Assembly: GCF_016583575.1 (NCBI RefSeq) | Contig: NZ_NRRG01000007.1 | Span: forward strand, 1 to 64,000 | Source: Thiocystis violacea | Lineage (GTDB): Bacteria; Pseudomonadota; Gammaproteobacteria; Chromatiales; Chromatiaceae | Direction of reading: 5' to 3' | Length of the DNA stretch: 64,000 nt | In this document: piece after piece, positions 36,553 through 44,312 of the stretch | Layout: every line of letters begins with the position of its first letter | Numbering within the stretch: position 1 is the first letter of the stretch | The notes under the pieces: generated by a model | Told to the model about the DNA's origin: nothing | What the model saw: the letters and a program-made list of their open reading frames with translations, nothing else | The model's database searches: none | Translations under genes and position numbers: made by a program

Positions 36553-36930
36553 TAATGAAAAGAATCGATATTTTCAAATATAAGAATAATCTATGATTTT
36601 GGCGGTTTGAAAATGCCGTCATGCCCTGTCGACCGCCTTGGTTCCTCCCGCCCGATTGGTTCGTCTCTCTGCATGAATATCGAATTATTACAGCTTACTA
36701 TGCTGGATTTTTGGGTCGGTCCGCCAAGGTTGTTGGCTCCTGTCGCGGGAGGTTTTCAGGGTTGATTCAGGCGCCGGCCTCACGACGAAGCTGGACCTCC
36801 GGCGCTATTGGGACGATCAGGGGCCATTGCATATCCAACAGGGTTAGACGTACCTTCACTTTTTGTGCGCCGCAGCAAGGCGGCGTCGCTGCCGATGTCG
36901 AACCACCTTCCTGATTGAGGTCGCTTTTTC
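36553..36930. other. AT-rich region upstream of rseC-rnf
   Basis: The first 170 bases are AT-rich (36541-36720), in contrast with both flanks, and probably carry the promoter of the rnf operon. A TATGAT at 36592-36597 is a possible -10 element without a clear partner. No open frame here convinces me. Confidence 0.45.
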
Positions 36931-37443
36931 ATGCCCATTGATGTCGCCTCGCCCGAGGATCCGACGGATCCGCTTCAGCCGGCGCTCGTCGAGGGCCTGG
37001 CGCGCGTTGTGGCGGTCGAGGGTGGCGTGGCCTGGCTCGAACCCGAACAAACCACCAGTTGCGGTGCCTGCGCCTCTTCCGGGCTGTGCGGCTCCAAGGG
37101 GATCGGAACGAGCGAAAGCTGGCTCGAACGGCGCCGCTTTCCGCTCACGAACGCACCGGGGCTGGTCGTCGGCGAGCGGGTGGTCGTCGGCGTCCACGAA
37201 CGTGCCCTGCTCAAGGCGTCGGGAACCGCCTATGGGTTTCCTCTGGTCGTCATGCTGGGTGCCGGCGCCGTGGCGCAATGGATCGCCGGGAGCGACGGCA
37301 TCACCATGGCCACCATGGTCGTCGCGCTTGGCGTCGGCCTGGTCGGCGCACGCCTGGGCGCCCGCTGGCTGGGTGCTCGCGGCCAGCTTGCCCCTCGTTT
37401 TCTCCGCCGTGCCAGTGCCGGCGAAACCTGTCGGATCGATTAA
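36931..37443 (+). CDS. rseC: RseC/MucC family protein, SoxR-reducing system
   Basis: RseC is an inner-membrane protein that works with Rnf/Rsx to keep SoxR reduced. The 170-residue product has the cysteine patch CGACASSGLCG near residue 48 and two membrane helices (about residues 98-116 and 122-142) with a basic tail. It precedes rnfA by 17 bases, so it is the first gene of the rnf operon. In E. coli rseC sits in another operon with rpoE. Confidence 0.88.
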   Translation: MPIDVASPEDPTDPLQPALVEGLARVVAVEGGVAWLEPEQTTSCGACASSGLCGSKGIGTSESWLERRRFPLTNAPGLVVGERVVVGVHERALLKASGTAYGFPLVVMLGAGAVAQWIAGSDGITMATMVVALGVGLVGARLGARWLGARGQLAPRFLRRASAGETCRID

Positions 37444-37460
37444 TCGGAAGGGTTCGGAAC

Positions 37461-38042
37461 ATGCAGGAATACATTCTTCTCATGGTCGGCGCGGCGTTGG
37501 TCAACAACGTGATCCTGGCCCGTTTCCTGGGTCTCTGTTCCTTCATGGGCGTGACGACCCGGATCGATACCGCCATCGGCATGGGTCTGGCGACGACCTT
37601 CGTCATCACCGTCTCCTCGATGGCGAATTGGGGAGTTGAACACTATTTATTGGTGCCCTACGGTCTAGGCTATCTGCGCACCGTGACCTTCATCCTGGTG
37701 ATCGCCGGCGCCGTGCAGTTCACCGAGATGACGGTGCGCAAGGTCTCGCCGCCGTTGTTTCAGATGCTGGGCATCTATCTGCCGCTCATCACCACCAACT
37801 GCGCCGTGCTGGGCGTCGCGCTGCTGCTGGTCGAGGGCAAGATGACGTTTATCGCGGCGACCCTGTTCGCCTTTGCCTCCTCGCTCGGCTACAGCCTGGT
37901 CATGGTCATCTTCGCTGGGCTGCGCGAGCGTCTGGCGCTGGCCGAGGTACCGCGTCTGTTCGCCGGTCCACCGATCGGATTCATCGTCGCCAGCCTCCTC
38001 GCGCTGGCATTCCTGGGTTTTTCTGGCATTAGCACGAGCTGA
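37461..38042 (+). CDS. rnfA: Rnf electron-transport complex subunit A
   Basis: RnfA is one of the six-helix inner-membrane subunits of the ion-pumping ferredoxin:NAD+ oxidoreductase. The 193-residue product has the conserved LVNNVILARFLGLCSF block in helix 1 and ITTNCAVLG in helix 4. The Cys in each helps bind the membrane Fe-S cluster it shares with RnfE. The ATG at 37461 has GGAAGGG upstream. Confidence 0.97.
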   Translation: MQEYILLMVGAALVNNVILARFLGLCSFMGVTTRIDTAIGMGLATTFVITVSSMANWGVEHYLLVPYGLGYLRTVTFILVIAGAVQFTEMTVRKVSPPLFQMLGIYLPLITTNCAVLGVALLLVEGKMTFIAATLFAFASSLGYSLVMVIFAGLRERLALAEVPRLFAGPPIGFIVASLLALAFLGFSGISTS

Positions 38043-38053
38043 GGGCTGAAGCA

Positions 38054-38590
38054 ATGTTGACGGCGGTTGGAAGTTTGACGGCGATGGGCGTGGCCCTGGG
38101 TGGCATGCTGGGTGTCGCGGCGCGTTTGCTCGCCGTCGAGGAAGACCCCTTGGAACTTGAGCTTCAGGCCATGCTGCCGGGCTCGCAGTGCGGGCAGTGC
38201 GGTTTCGTCGGCTGTGCCCAGGCGGCGGTGGCGCTGGCCAAGGGCGAGGCGTCGGTCACCCTCTGTCCGCCGGGCGGCAAGGCCGTCGCGGAACAATTGG
38301 CCAAGCGCTTGGGCGTGACGGTCGATCTGGGCGATCAGGCTCCGCGAGTGCCCGTGTATGCGGTTATCGATGAGGAACTCTGTATCGGTTGTACCCGTTG
38401 CGTCAAAGAGTGTTCGGTCGATGGCATTGTTGGTGCCAGCAAGCTGATGCACACGATCGTCGCCGAGGTCTGTCACGGCTGCTCCAAGTGCGCTCAGGTT
38501 TGCCCCACCGATGCGATTCGCATGGTAGAGATCCCGCTCACCCTCGCCGCCTGGCATTGGCCGAAGCCCGCCTCGCCCCATACGCACTAA
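38054..38590 (+). CDS. rnfB: Rnf complex ferredoxin-like subunit B
   Basis: The 178-residue product begins with a membrane anchor. It then has a four-cysteine cluster motif (GSQCGQCGFVGC, then a later Cys in TLCPPGG) and two ferredoxin motifs (CIGCTRCVKEC and CHGCSKCAQVC). It feeds electrons between soluble ferredoxin and the membrane part of Rnf. It follows rnfA by 11 bases. Length suits the short gammaproteobacterial form. Confidence 0.97.
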   Translation: MLTAVGSLTAMGVALGGMLGVAARLLAVEEDPLELELQAMLPGSQCGQCGFVGCAQAAVALAKGEASVTLCPPGGKAVAEQLAKRLGVTVDLGDQAPRVPVYAVIDEELCIGCTRCVKECSVDGIVGASKLMHTIVAEVCHGCSKCAQVCPTDAIRMVEIPLTLAAWHWPKPASPHTH

Positions 38591-38677
38591 GGTTCTTCTC
38601 CCCGCCCCTCTTCTCAGCGGGGGGATTTCGAGCGCCCGCGGCGCGACTTTCACGGTGTCCCTGGAGCCGTCGATAAC

Positions 38678-40129
38678 ATGAAGCTTTTCCCGATCCGTGG
38701 CGGTATCCATCCCGAATACCGCAAGGAATTGAGCGGCGAACGCGCCATCGAGGCGCTGCCGCTGCCCAGCCGACTCTATATCCCGCTGCAACAGCACATC
38801 GGCGCGCCCGCCGAGATCCTGGTCTCCGAAGGCGATCTGGTCAAGAAGGGCCAGGTCATCGCGCGCCGTCAGGGACAGATCTCCGCGCACCATCATGCCT
38901 CCACCTCCGGGCGCGTGGTCGAAGTGACCGAGATCCCCGCCCCCCATCCGTCGGGCCTGCCGCAGCCGACCATCGTCATCGAGCCCGATGGCCGGGATGA
39001 GTGGGTCACGCTGCCCGAGCCCATCGCCGATCCCTTCGCGGCGGCCCCCGAGGTCATCGAGGAGCGCGTCGCCGAGTCCGGCATCGTCGGGATGGGTGGC
39101 GCGACCTTTCCGTCGGCGGTCAAGCTGAACCTGGGCATCCGGCACCGGATCGACACCCTGCTGATCAATGGCGCCGAGTGCGAGCCCTATCTGACCTGCG
39201 ACGATCGGTTGATGCGCGAGCACGCCGAGGCGATCATCGACGGCGCCCGCATCATGGCTCACACCCTGGGCGCACCCAGAATCGTCGTCGGCATCGAAGA
39301 GAACAAGCCGCAAGCATTGGCGGCCATCACGGTCGCGGCCAGCGACTTTCCGAACATCGACGTCGCCGCACTGCCGGTGAAGTATCCGATGGGTTCCGAG
39401 CGTCACCTGACGCTGGCGATCACCGGACTGGAGACCCCGGCGCGCAAGCTGACGGCGGATCTGGGCGTCGTGGTGCATAACGTCGCCACCGCGCGCGCCG
39501 TCCATCAGGCTGTGCGTCTGGGCCGTCCGCTGATCGCCCGCGTGGTGACGGTGAGCGGCGGGGCGATGCGCGAGCCCAAGAACATCGAGGCGCCCATCGG
39601 CGCGCGGGTGTCCGATCTGATCGACTTCTGCGGCGGCTTCTCACAGCGCCCGGAACGCATCATTCAGGGTGGCCCCATGATGGGTACGCCGCTGCCGAAT
39701 CTGGATGTACCAGTCGTCAAGGGCACCTCGGGCATCCTGGCGCTCACCGCGGCCGAGATCAACGAACGCCCCGCCGATCCCTGCATCCGCTGCGGCGCCT
39801 GCGTCAACATCTGTGCCTGCGGTCTGACGCCGGTCGAACTCGCCGCGCATATCCGCCATGACGATCTGGAAGGCGCGGCGAAGCTCGGACTCGCGGACTG
39901 TGTCTCCTGCGGTAGTTGTTCCTGGGTCTGTCCTTCGCATATTCCGCTGGTCCATTATTTCAATTACGCCAAGGGTGCCCTGAACGCTCGGGATCGCGAG
40001 CAGCGCAAAACCGAGCGGACGAAAACGCTGGTCGAAGCCAACGCGGCGCGTCAGGAGCGGATCGCCGCCCAGCGCGCGGCCGCCCGCAAGCCCAAGGCGG
40101 CGCCCGCCGCCAACGAGGTTCCGTCATGA
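38678..40129 (+). CDS. rnfC: Rnf complex NADH-binding subunit C
   Basis: RnfC is the peripheral NADH-dehydrogenase-like subunit with FMN and two [4Fe-4S] clusters. The 483-residue product shows a biotin/lipoyl-like N-terminal hairpin with HHHAST, GMGGATFPSAVKL near residue 145, and NGAECEPYLTCD. It also has two cluster motifs, CIRCGACVNIC near residue 369 and CVSCGSCSWVC near residue 408. The C-terminal extension is short and Ala/Lys-rich. Its stop overlaps rnfD (ATGA). Confidence 0.97.
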   Translation: MKLFPIRGGIHPEYRKELSGERAIEALPLPSRLYIPLQQHIGAPAEILVSEGDLVKKGQVIARRQGQISAHHHASTSGRVVEVTEIPAPHPSGLPQPTIVIEPDGRDEWVTLPEPIADPFAAAPEVIEERVAESGIVGMGGATFPSAVKLNLGIRHRIDTLLINGAECEPYLTCDDRLMREHAEAIIDGARIMAHTLGAPRIVVGIEENKPQALAAITVAASDFPNIDVAALPVKYPMGSERHLTLAITGLETPARKLTADLGVVVHNVATARAVHQAVRLGRPLIARVVTVSGGAMREPKNIEAPIGARVSDLIDFCGGFSQRPERIIQGGPMMGTPLPNLDVPVVKGTSGILALTAAEINERPADPCIRCGACVNICACGLTPVELAAHIRHDDLEGAAKLGLADCVSCGSCSWVCPSHIPLVHYFNYAKGALNARDREQRKTERTKTLVEANAARQERIAAQRAAARKPKAAPAANEVPS

Positions 40130-41229
40130 TCGGCGCGGAGACCACGAAAAGCGGGCCCTTCGCCCACAGCACGAACACGGTCCGACAGACCATGTTCACG
40201 GTGATCCTGGCTCTGTCGCCCGCCACGCTTTTCAATCTTTATCTGTTCGGCTGGCCGTCGATCCTGCTGTTCGGCGTCACCATCGGCGCCTGCGTGGTGA
40301 CCGAGGCCATCTGTCTGGCGCTCGCCGGGCGGCCGGTGACGCACACCCTGAGCGACGGGTCGGCCGTCCTCACCGGCTGGCTGCTGGCCATGACCCTGCC
40401 GCCCTGGGCGCCCTGGTGGATCGGCGTGCTCGGCGCCGTCTTCGCCATCCCGCTGGCCAAGCAGGCGTTCGGCGGACTGGGTCAGAATCTGTTCAACCCC
40501 GCGATGGTCGCGCGCGTCGCCCTGCTGGTGTCCTTTCCGGTGGTGATGACCGCCTGGATCGCGCCCCATCCGCTGTTCTCGGCCAGCGCGCCCGGTCTGG
40601 CGGACTCCATCGCCATCACCTTCGGCGGGCAGGTGCCGGACGGCGTGACCGCCGCCACCGCGCTCGGCTATGTCAAGACCGAGCTGTCGCGGGGGATTCC
40701 GGTCTTCCAGTCGCTCGTCGAGTACGGCCGTGGCAGTAACCTGACCTATACCCCGGATCTCATGGATCTGGCGACCGGCTACAAACCGGGCAGTCTGGGC
40801 GAAACTTCGGCGATCCTGATCCTCATCGGGGGCTTGTTCCTGATGCGTCGGCGCATCATCACCTGGCATATCCCGGTCACGGTGCTGGGGACGCTGTTCC
40901 TGATGGGCACCCTGTTCAACCTGCTGGATCCGGGCCGCTTCGCCCCCGGACTTTTCCATGTCATCTCCGGGGCGACCTTCCTCGGCGCCTTCTTCATCGC
41001 CACCGACTATGTGACCTCGCCGGTCTCGGAGAAGGGACAGTTGATTTTCGGCATCGGTGTCGGACTCCTGACCTGGGTCATCCGCACCTTCGCCGGTTAT
41101 CCGGAAGGGATGGCCTTCGCCGTGCTGCTGATGAACTCGCTCACCCCGATCATCGACCAATACACCCGTCCGCGCCTCTTTGGCCGCACGCGCAAAGGCG
41201 AGCCCTTGCCGCTTAAGGGGAAAGCATGA
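40126..41229 (+). CDS. rnfD: Rnf complex membrane flavoprotein subunit D
   Basis: The 367-residue membrane protein carries the flavinylation motif SGAT (in ISGATFLGAFF) near residue 285. The Thr there receives FMN through ApbE. PPWAPWWIG and GGLGQNLFNPAM are also conserved. It is coupled to rnfC and rnfG by ATGA overlaps at both ends, which fixes the start at 40126. Confidence 0.96.
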   Translation: MIGAETTKSGPFAHSTNTVRQTMFTVILALSPATLFNLYLFGWPSILLFGVTIGACVVTEAICLALAGRPVTHTLSDGSAVLTGWLLAMTLPPWAPWWIGVLGAVFAIPLAKQAFGGLGQNLFNPAMVARVALLVSFPVVMTAWIAPHPLFSASAPGLADSIAITFGGQVPDGVTAATALGYVKTELSRGIPVFQSLVEYGRGSNLTYTPDLMDLATGYKPGSLGETSAILILIGGLFLMRRRIITWHIPVTVLGTLFLMGTLFNLLDPGRFAPGLFHVISGATFLGAFFIATDYVTSPVSEKGQLIFGIGVGLLTWVIRTFAGYPEGMAFAVLLMNSLTPIIDQYTRPRLFGRTRKGEPLPLKGKA

Positions 41230-41837
41230 ATCCGCTCATGAAACAGGGCACCTTGATCCACGCCGCCATTCTCGGCGTCTTCTGTCTTGGTTTTGGCATC
41301 TTCCTTGGATTGACCGAGCTGGCGACCCGCGACGCCATCGCCGCCCGCGCGATGGAAGACCGGCAGAACTCGCTCGGACAGGTGATCCCGGCGAGCCTCC
41401 ACGACAACAACCCGGTCATCGACAACTTGACCATGCAAGACGCCGAAGGCAACGACATCACCATCTACCGCGCCCGCAAGGCCGGCCAGGTGACCGGTGT
41501 CGCCTACGAAATCCACGGCTCGGGCTATGCCGGACACATGAAATTCATGCTCGGCGTGGACGCCGAGGGCCGGGTTCTGGGGGTACGCGCCCTGAGCCAC
41601 AAGGAGACTCCAGGGCTGGGCGACAAGATCGAGATCAAGAAGGGCGACTGGATTCTCCAGTTCGCCGGACTCTCGCTGGGCAACCCGCCCGCCGAGAAAT
41701 GGAAGGTGAAGAAAGACGGCGGACAGTTCGATCAGTTCACCGGAGCGACCATCACCCCGCGTGGTACCGTCACCGCGATTCGTCACGGGCTCGAATTCTT
41801 TGCCGCCAATCAGGCGAAGCTGCTGGAGGTACGCTGA
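41226..41837 (+). CDS. rnfG: Rnf complex flavoprotein subunit G
   Basis: RnfG has one membrane anchor and a periplasmic FMN domain. The 203-residue product shows the anchor at residues 12-31, GHMKFMLGVD, the SHKETPGLGDKI block, and the flavinylation motif TGAT (FTGATITPRG) near residue 176. ApbE encoded 8 kb upstream is the likely flavinyltransferase. Confidence 0.96.
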   Translation: MNPLMKQGTLIHAAILGVFCLGFGIFLGLTELATRDAIAARAMEDRQNSLGQVIPASLHDNNPVIDNLTMQDAEGNDITIYRARKAGQVTGVAYEIHGSGYAGHMKFMLGVDAEGRVLGVRALSHKETPGLGDKIEIKKGDWILQFAGLSLGNPPAEKWKVKKDGGQFDQFTGATITPRGTVTAIRHGLEFFAANQAKLLEVR

Positions 41838-42508
41838 TGGCGACCGATTACGGCCGGATCGTCCGCGACGGTCTGTGGGACAACAATGGCGTGCTCGCCA
41901 TGCTGCTCGGCATGTGCCCAACCATGGCCATGACCACCAGCGCCACCAACGGATTGGGGATGGGACTGGCCACTGCCGTGGTGATGGCCGCCTCCAGTTT
42001 CATGGTCGCCGCCTTCCGTAACTACATCACCCGCGAGGTGCGCATTCCGGTCTATATCCTGATCGTGGCGGCCAACGTCACCTTCGTGGATCTGACCATG
42101 AATGCCTGGATGCACGAACTCTATAAAGTGCTGGGGCTCTTCATTCCGCTGATTGTCTCTAACTGCCTGCCGCTCGCGCGGCTCGAATCTTTCGCCTCGA
42201 AGGAGCCGGTCTTGCCGTCGCTCATGGACGGCATCTTCATGGGTCTGGGGTTCACGCTCGCGCTCACATTGATCGGCGCGGTGCGCGAGATTTTCGGATC
42301 GGGCACCCTCTTTGCCGACGCCTCGCTCCTGCTGGGTCCGGCCTTCAAATTCATGGAACTGCGCATCATGCCCGCCGATATGGGCGTGCTCATGATGATC
42401 CTGCCGCCGGGCGGATTTCTGGTCACCGGGCTGGTGGTGGTGGGCAAGCGCCTGCTCGACATCCGCGCCGGAAAGGGCATCCAGATGGCCGGCGCGCATA
42501 GCGTCTGA
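41837..42508 (+). CDS. rnfE: Rnf complex subunit E
   Basis: RnfE is the membrane partner of RnfA. The 223-residue product has six helices and two conserved blocks, LLGMCPTMAMTTSATNGLGMG near the start (core GMCPTMAMT) and PLIVSNCLPLARLESFA with the cluster Cys. The ATG at 41837 shares one base with the rnfG stop (TGATG). Confidence 0.96.
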   Translation: MATDYGRIVRDGLWDNNGVLAMLLGMCPTMAMTTSATNGLGMGLATAVVMAASSFMVAAFRNYITREVRIPVYILIVAANVTFVDLTMNAWMHELYKVLGLFIPLIVSNCLPLARLESFASKEPVLPSLMDGIFMGLGFTLALTLIGAVREIFGSGTLFADASLLLGPAFKFMELRIMPADMGVLMMILPPGGFLVTGLVVVGKRLLDIRAGKGIQMAGAHSV

Positions 42509-42518
42509 GGAGATTCCA

Positions 42519-42782
42519 ATGAAGGTGAGCATTGTCTATGCCTTGGCCAAGCGCCAGACCTGGTTGGACGTCGAGGTTCCCGAGGGGGCTACCCTGCGCG
42601 AGGCGATCGAGCGCTCGGGCATCCTCGCGCAATGTCCCGAGATCGACCTGGACCAGCAGAAGGTTGGGGTCTTCGGCAAGGTCTCCGCCCTGGAGACCCG
42701 GCTGGAAGATGGCGATCGCGTCGAGATTTACCGTCCGCTGATCGCCGATCCCAAGACCATCAAGACTCGCGCCAAGAGCTAG
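42519..42782 (+). CDS. rnfH: RnfH family ubiquitin-like protein
   Basis: This 87-residue beta-grasp protein has the RnfH pattern VSIVYALAKRQ at the N-terminus and VGVFGKV, then DGDRVEIYRPLIADPK at the C-terminus. Its exact task is unknown, but it is carried at the end of many rnf operons. It follows rnfE by 10 bases. Unlike in E. coli, nth is not linked here. Confidence 0.93.
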   Translation: MKVSIVYALAKRQTWLDVEVPEGATLREAIERSGILAQCPEIDLDQQKVGVFGKVSALETRLEDGDRVEIYRPLIADPKTIKTRAKS

Positions 42783-43000
42783 CACGGTGTCGGCCTTAAA
42801 GATGGGGCATTGAGCGTCCCCGATGGGGCTGGCGTTCTTGGTTGAGTTGATCGCTCGTCGGACCCCTCGTATCGTCGGGTGTGAGACCGAGGAACCTTGC
42901 CTCCGAGCCCCGCTCGATCGCTTGCGCGAGCCACGGGACCGCAGGTTCCGTCATGCTCCCTCAATGATCTCTAAATCCACCGAATCGAGGTTTGACCCGA

Positions 43001-43603
43001 ATGCTGCACGAGTTTATCGACTGGATCCTGATGACGGTCAATGGCTGGGGATATGCCGGGATTTTTATCCTGATGGCGATGGAGTCGACCGTCCTGCCGG
43101 TGCCAAGCGAGGTGGTGCTGATCCCGGCGGGATATCTCGCCTATCAGGGCCAGATGGACCTGATACTCCTCCTGCTGGCCTCGACGACCGGTTCCCTGGT
43201 GGGGGCTTTCGTCAATTACGGGTTTGCGCTCCTGGTTGGGCGACCCTTTCTGGAGCGCCACGGCCGGTATTTTTTCGTGCGTCCCCCGCTCCTGCATAAG
43301 ACGGATGCCTTTTTCGCGAAACACGGAGCCATCTCGACCTTTACCGGGCGGCTGATTCCGGGTATCCGCCACCTGATCTCCCTGCCCGCCGGGCTTACCC
43401 GCATGAATATATCGGCTTTTGCCTTCTATACCAGTCTCGGCGCCGGACTCTGGTCGGCGGTCCTGATCGCGCTGGGTTACTTCATCGGTGGCAATGAAGG
43501 GGTCATCGAGGAGAACCTGCCCCTGGTGACGGCGGCCGCCATGGCCTTTGTCGCCCTGACCCTGCTGGGCTATGTTGTCTGGCGGCGACGGCAGATCGTC
43601 TAG
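43001..43603 (+). CDS. DedA family membrane protein
   Basis: The 200-residue product is a VTT/DedA protein, a group that flips undecaprenyl phosphate or phospholipids. Key features are MESTVLPVPSEVVLIPAG (core ESTVLPVPSE) near residue 29, and GRLIPGIRHLISLPAG near residue 115 with the conserved Arg. Four to five hydrophobic helices are seen. The ATG at 43001 has CGAGG 10 bases upstream. Confidence 0.92.
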   Translation: MLHEFIDWILMTVNGWGYAGIFILMAMESTVLPVPSEVVLIPAGYLAYQGQMDLILLLLASTTGSLVGAFVNYGFALLVGRPFLERHGRYFFVRPPLLHKTDAFFAKHGAISTFTGRLIPGIRHLISLPAGLTRMNISAFAFYTSLGAGLWSAVLIALGYFIGGNEGVIEENLPLVTAAAMAFVALTLLGYVVWRRRQIV

Positions 43604-43664
43604 CCGATCCGATCGGGATCTCCTCGATCGCTTTCGATTTTGGGTTCCGTACCCGACCAGTGGC

Positions 43665-44312
43665 TCAATCCTTCGCCACCCCGATGAGTACCTCGTTGCG
43701 TCTCAGGAAACCGGGGGTCAAGGGGTCGTTGTAGTAGGCGTAGACGGGCGGCGAGGCTGGTTTGAGATCGCGTGATCGCATCCATTCCAGTAGGGCCGCC
43801 TCATGTTCGGCGATCAGGGCGTCGGTCGTCCTTCCGCTGAAGCGCACGGCGGCGGTGCGTCGCGGCGGGATCTCGCGCAGGCGCACGTCCGTCGATCCCG
43901 GTGGCGGCAAGGCCGCAAGCGCGCGGTCGGCCGGCATGATGAAGCTCACCGTCCATCGATCGCCCTCCGATCGGGATTGGGTCACGGGCGCGGTCATGGC
44001 GATCCGTTCCTCGGGTTGCTGGATCACCGGGGCGGTCATGGCGACTCTGGTTCCGGCGCGATCCTTGGCGAAGATGTAGTTGGCGAGCGGCGAGAACGCC
44101 TCGCTCAGCGCCTCCTTGCGCGCGCCTTCGCGCGCCACCTCGGCGACGACCATCGCTGGATAGTCGCGCAGCTCGAACGCTCCCTCCGCGACCACGACCT
44201 CGTAAGCGGGCGTCTCGACGTTCTGCACCACGAAGACGAAGACCGCCATCGCGGTGATACCCAGCAGGGCCAGGGCGGACAGCAGGATCAGCAGGATTTT
44301 CATAGGCGGCAT
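43665..44312 (-). CDS. SOUL-family heme-binding-like protein
   Basis: The 215-residue product has an N-terminal membrane anchor (about residues 5-29) and a SOUL domain. The domain has YEVVVAEGAFELRDYPAMVVAEV (core ELRDYP), the twin AMTAPV segments, WTVSFIMP, and the final PPVYAYYNDPLTPGFLRRNEV (core YNDPLTP). SOUL proteins bind heme or porphyrin. It directly follows the RND permease gene (one base apart), so it belongs to that operon. A second in-frame ATG at 44303 is possible. Confidence 0.9.
   Translation of the reverse strand: MPPMKILLILLSALALLGITAMAVFVFVVQNVETPAYEVVVAEGAFELRDYPAMVVAEVAREGARKEALSEAFSPLANYIFAKDRAGTRVAMTAPVIQQPEERIAMTAPVTQSRSEGDRWTVSFIMPADRALAALPPPGSTDVRLREIPPRRTAAVRFSGRTTDALIAEHEAALLEWMRSRDLKPASPPVYAYYNDPLTPGFLRRNEVLIGVAKD

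Noticed and set aside
36621-36914. 97-codon plus-strand frame upstream of rseC
   Set aside because: It has no homology and an odd composition, and lies where the rnf promoter and leader are expected.
37889-39505. 538-codon minus-strand frame across rnfA-rnfB-rnfC
   Set aside because: It is antisense to three well-conserved genes and has no homology or ribosome site of its own.
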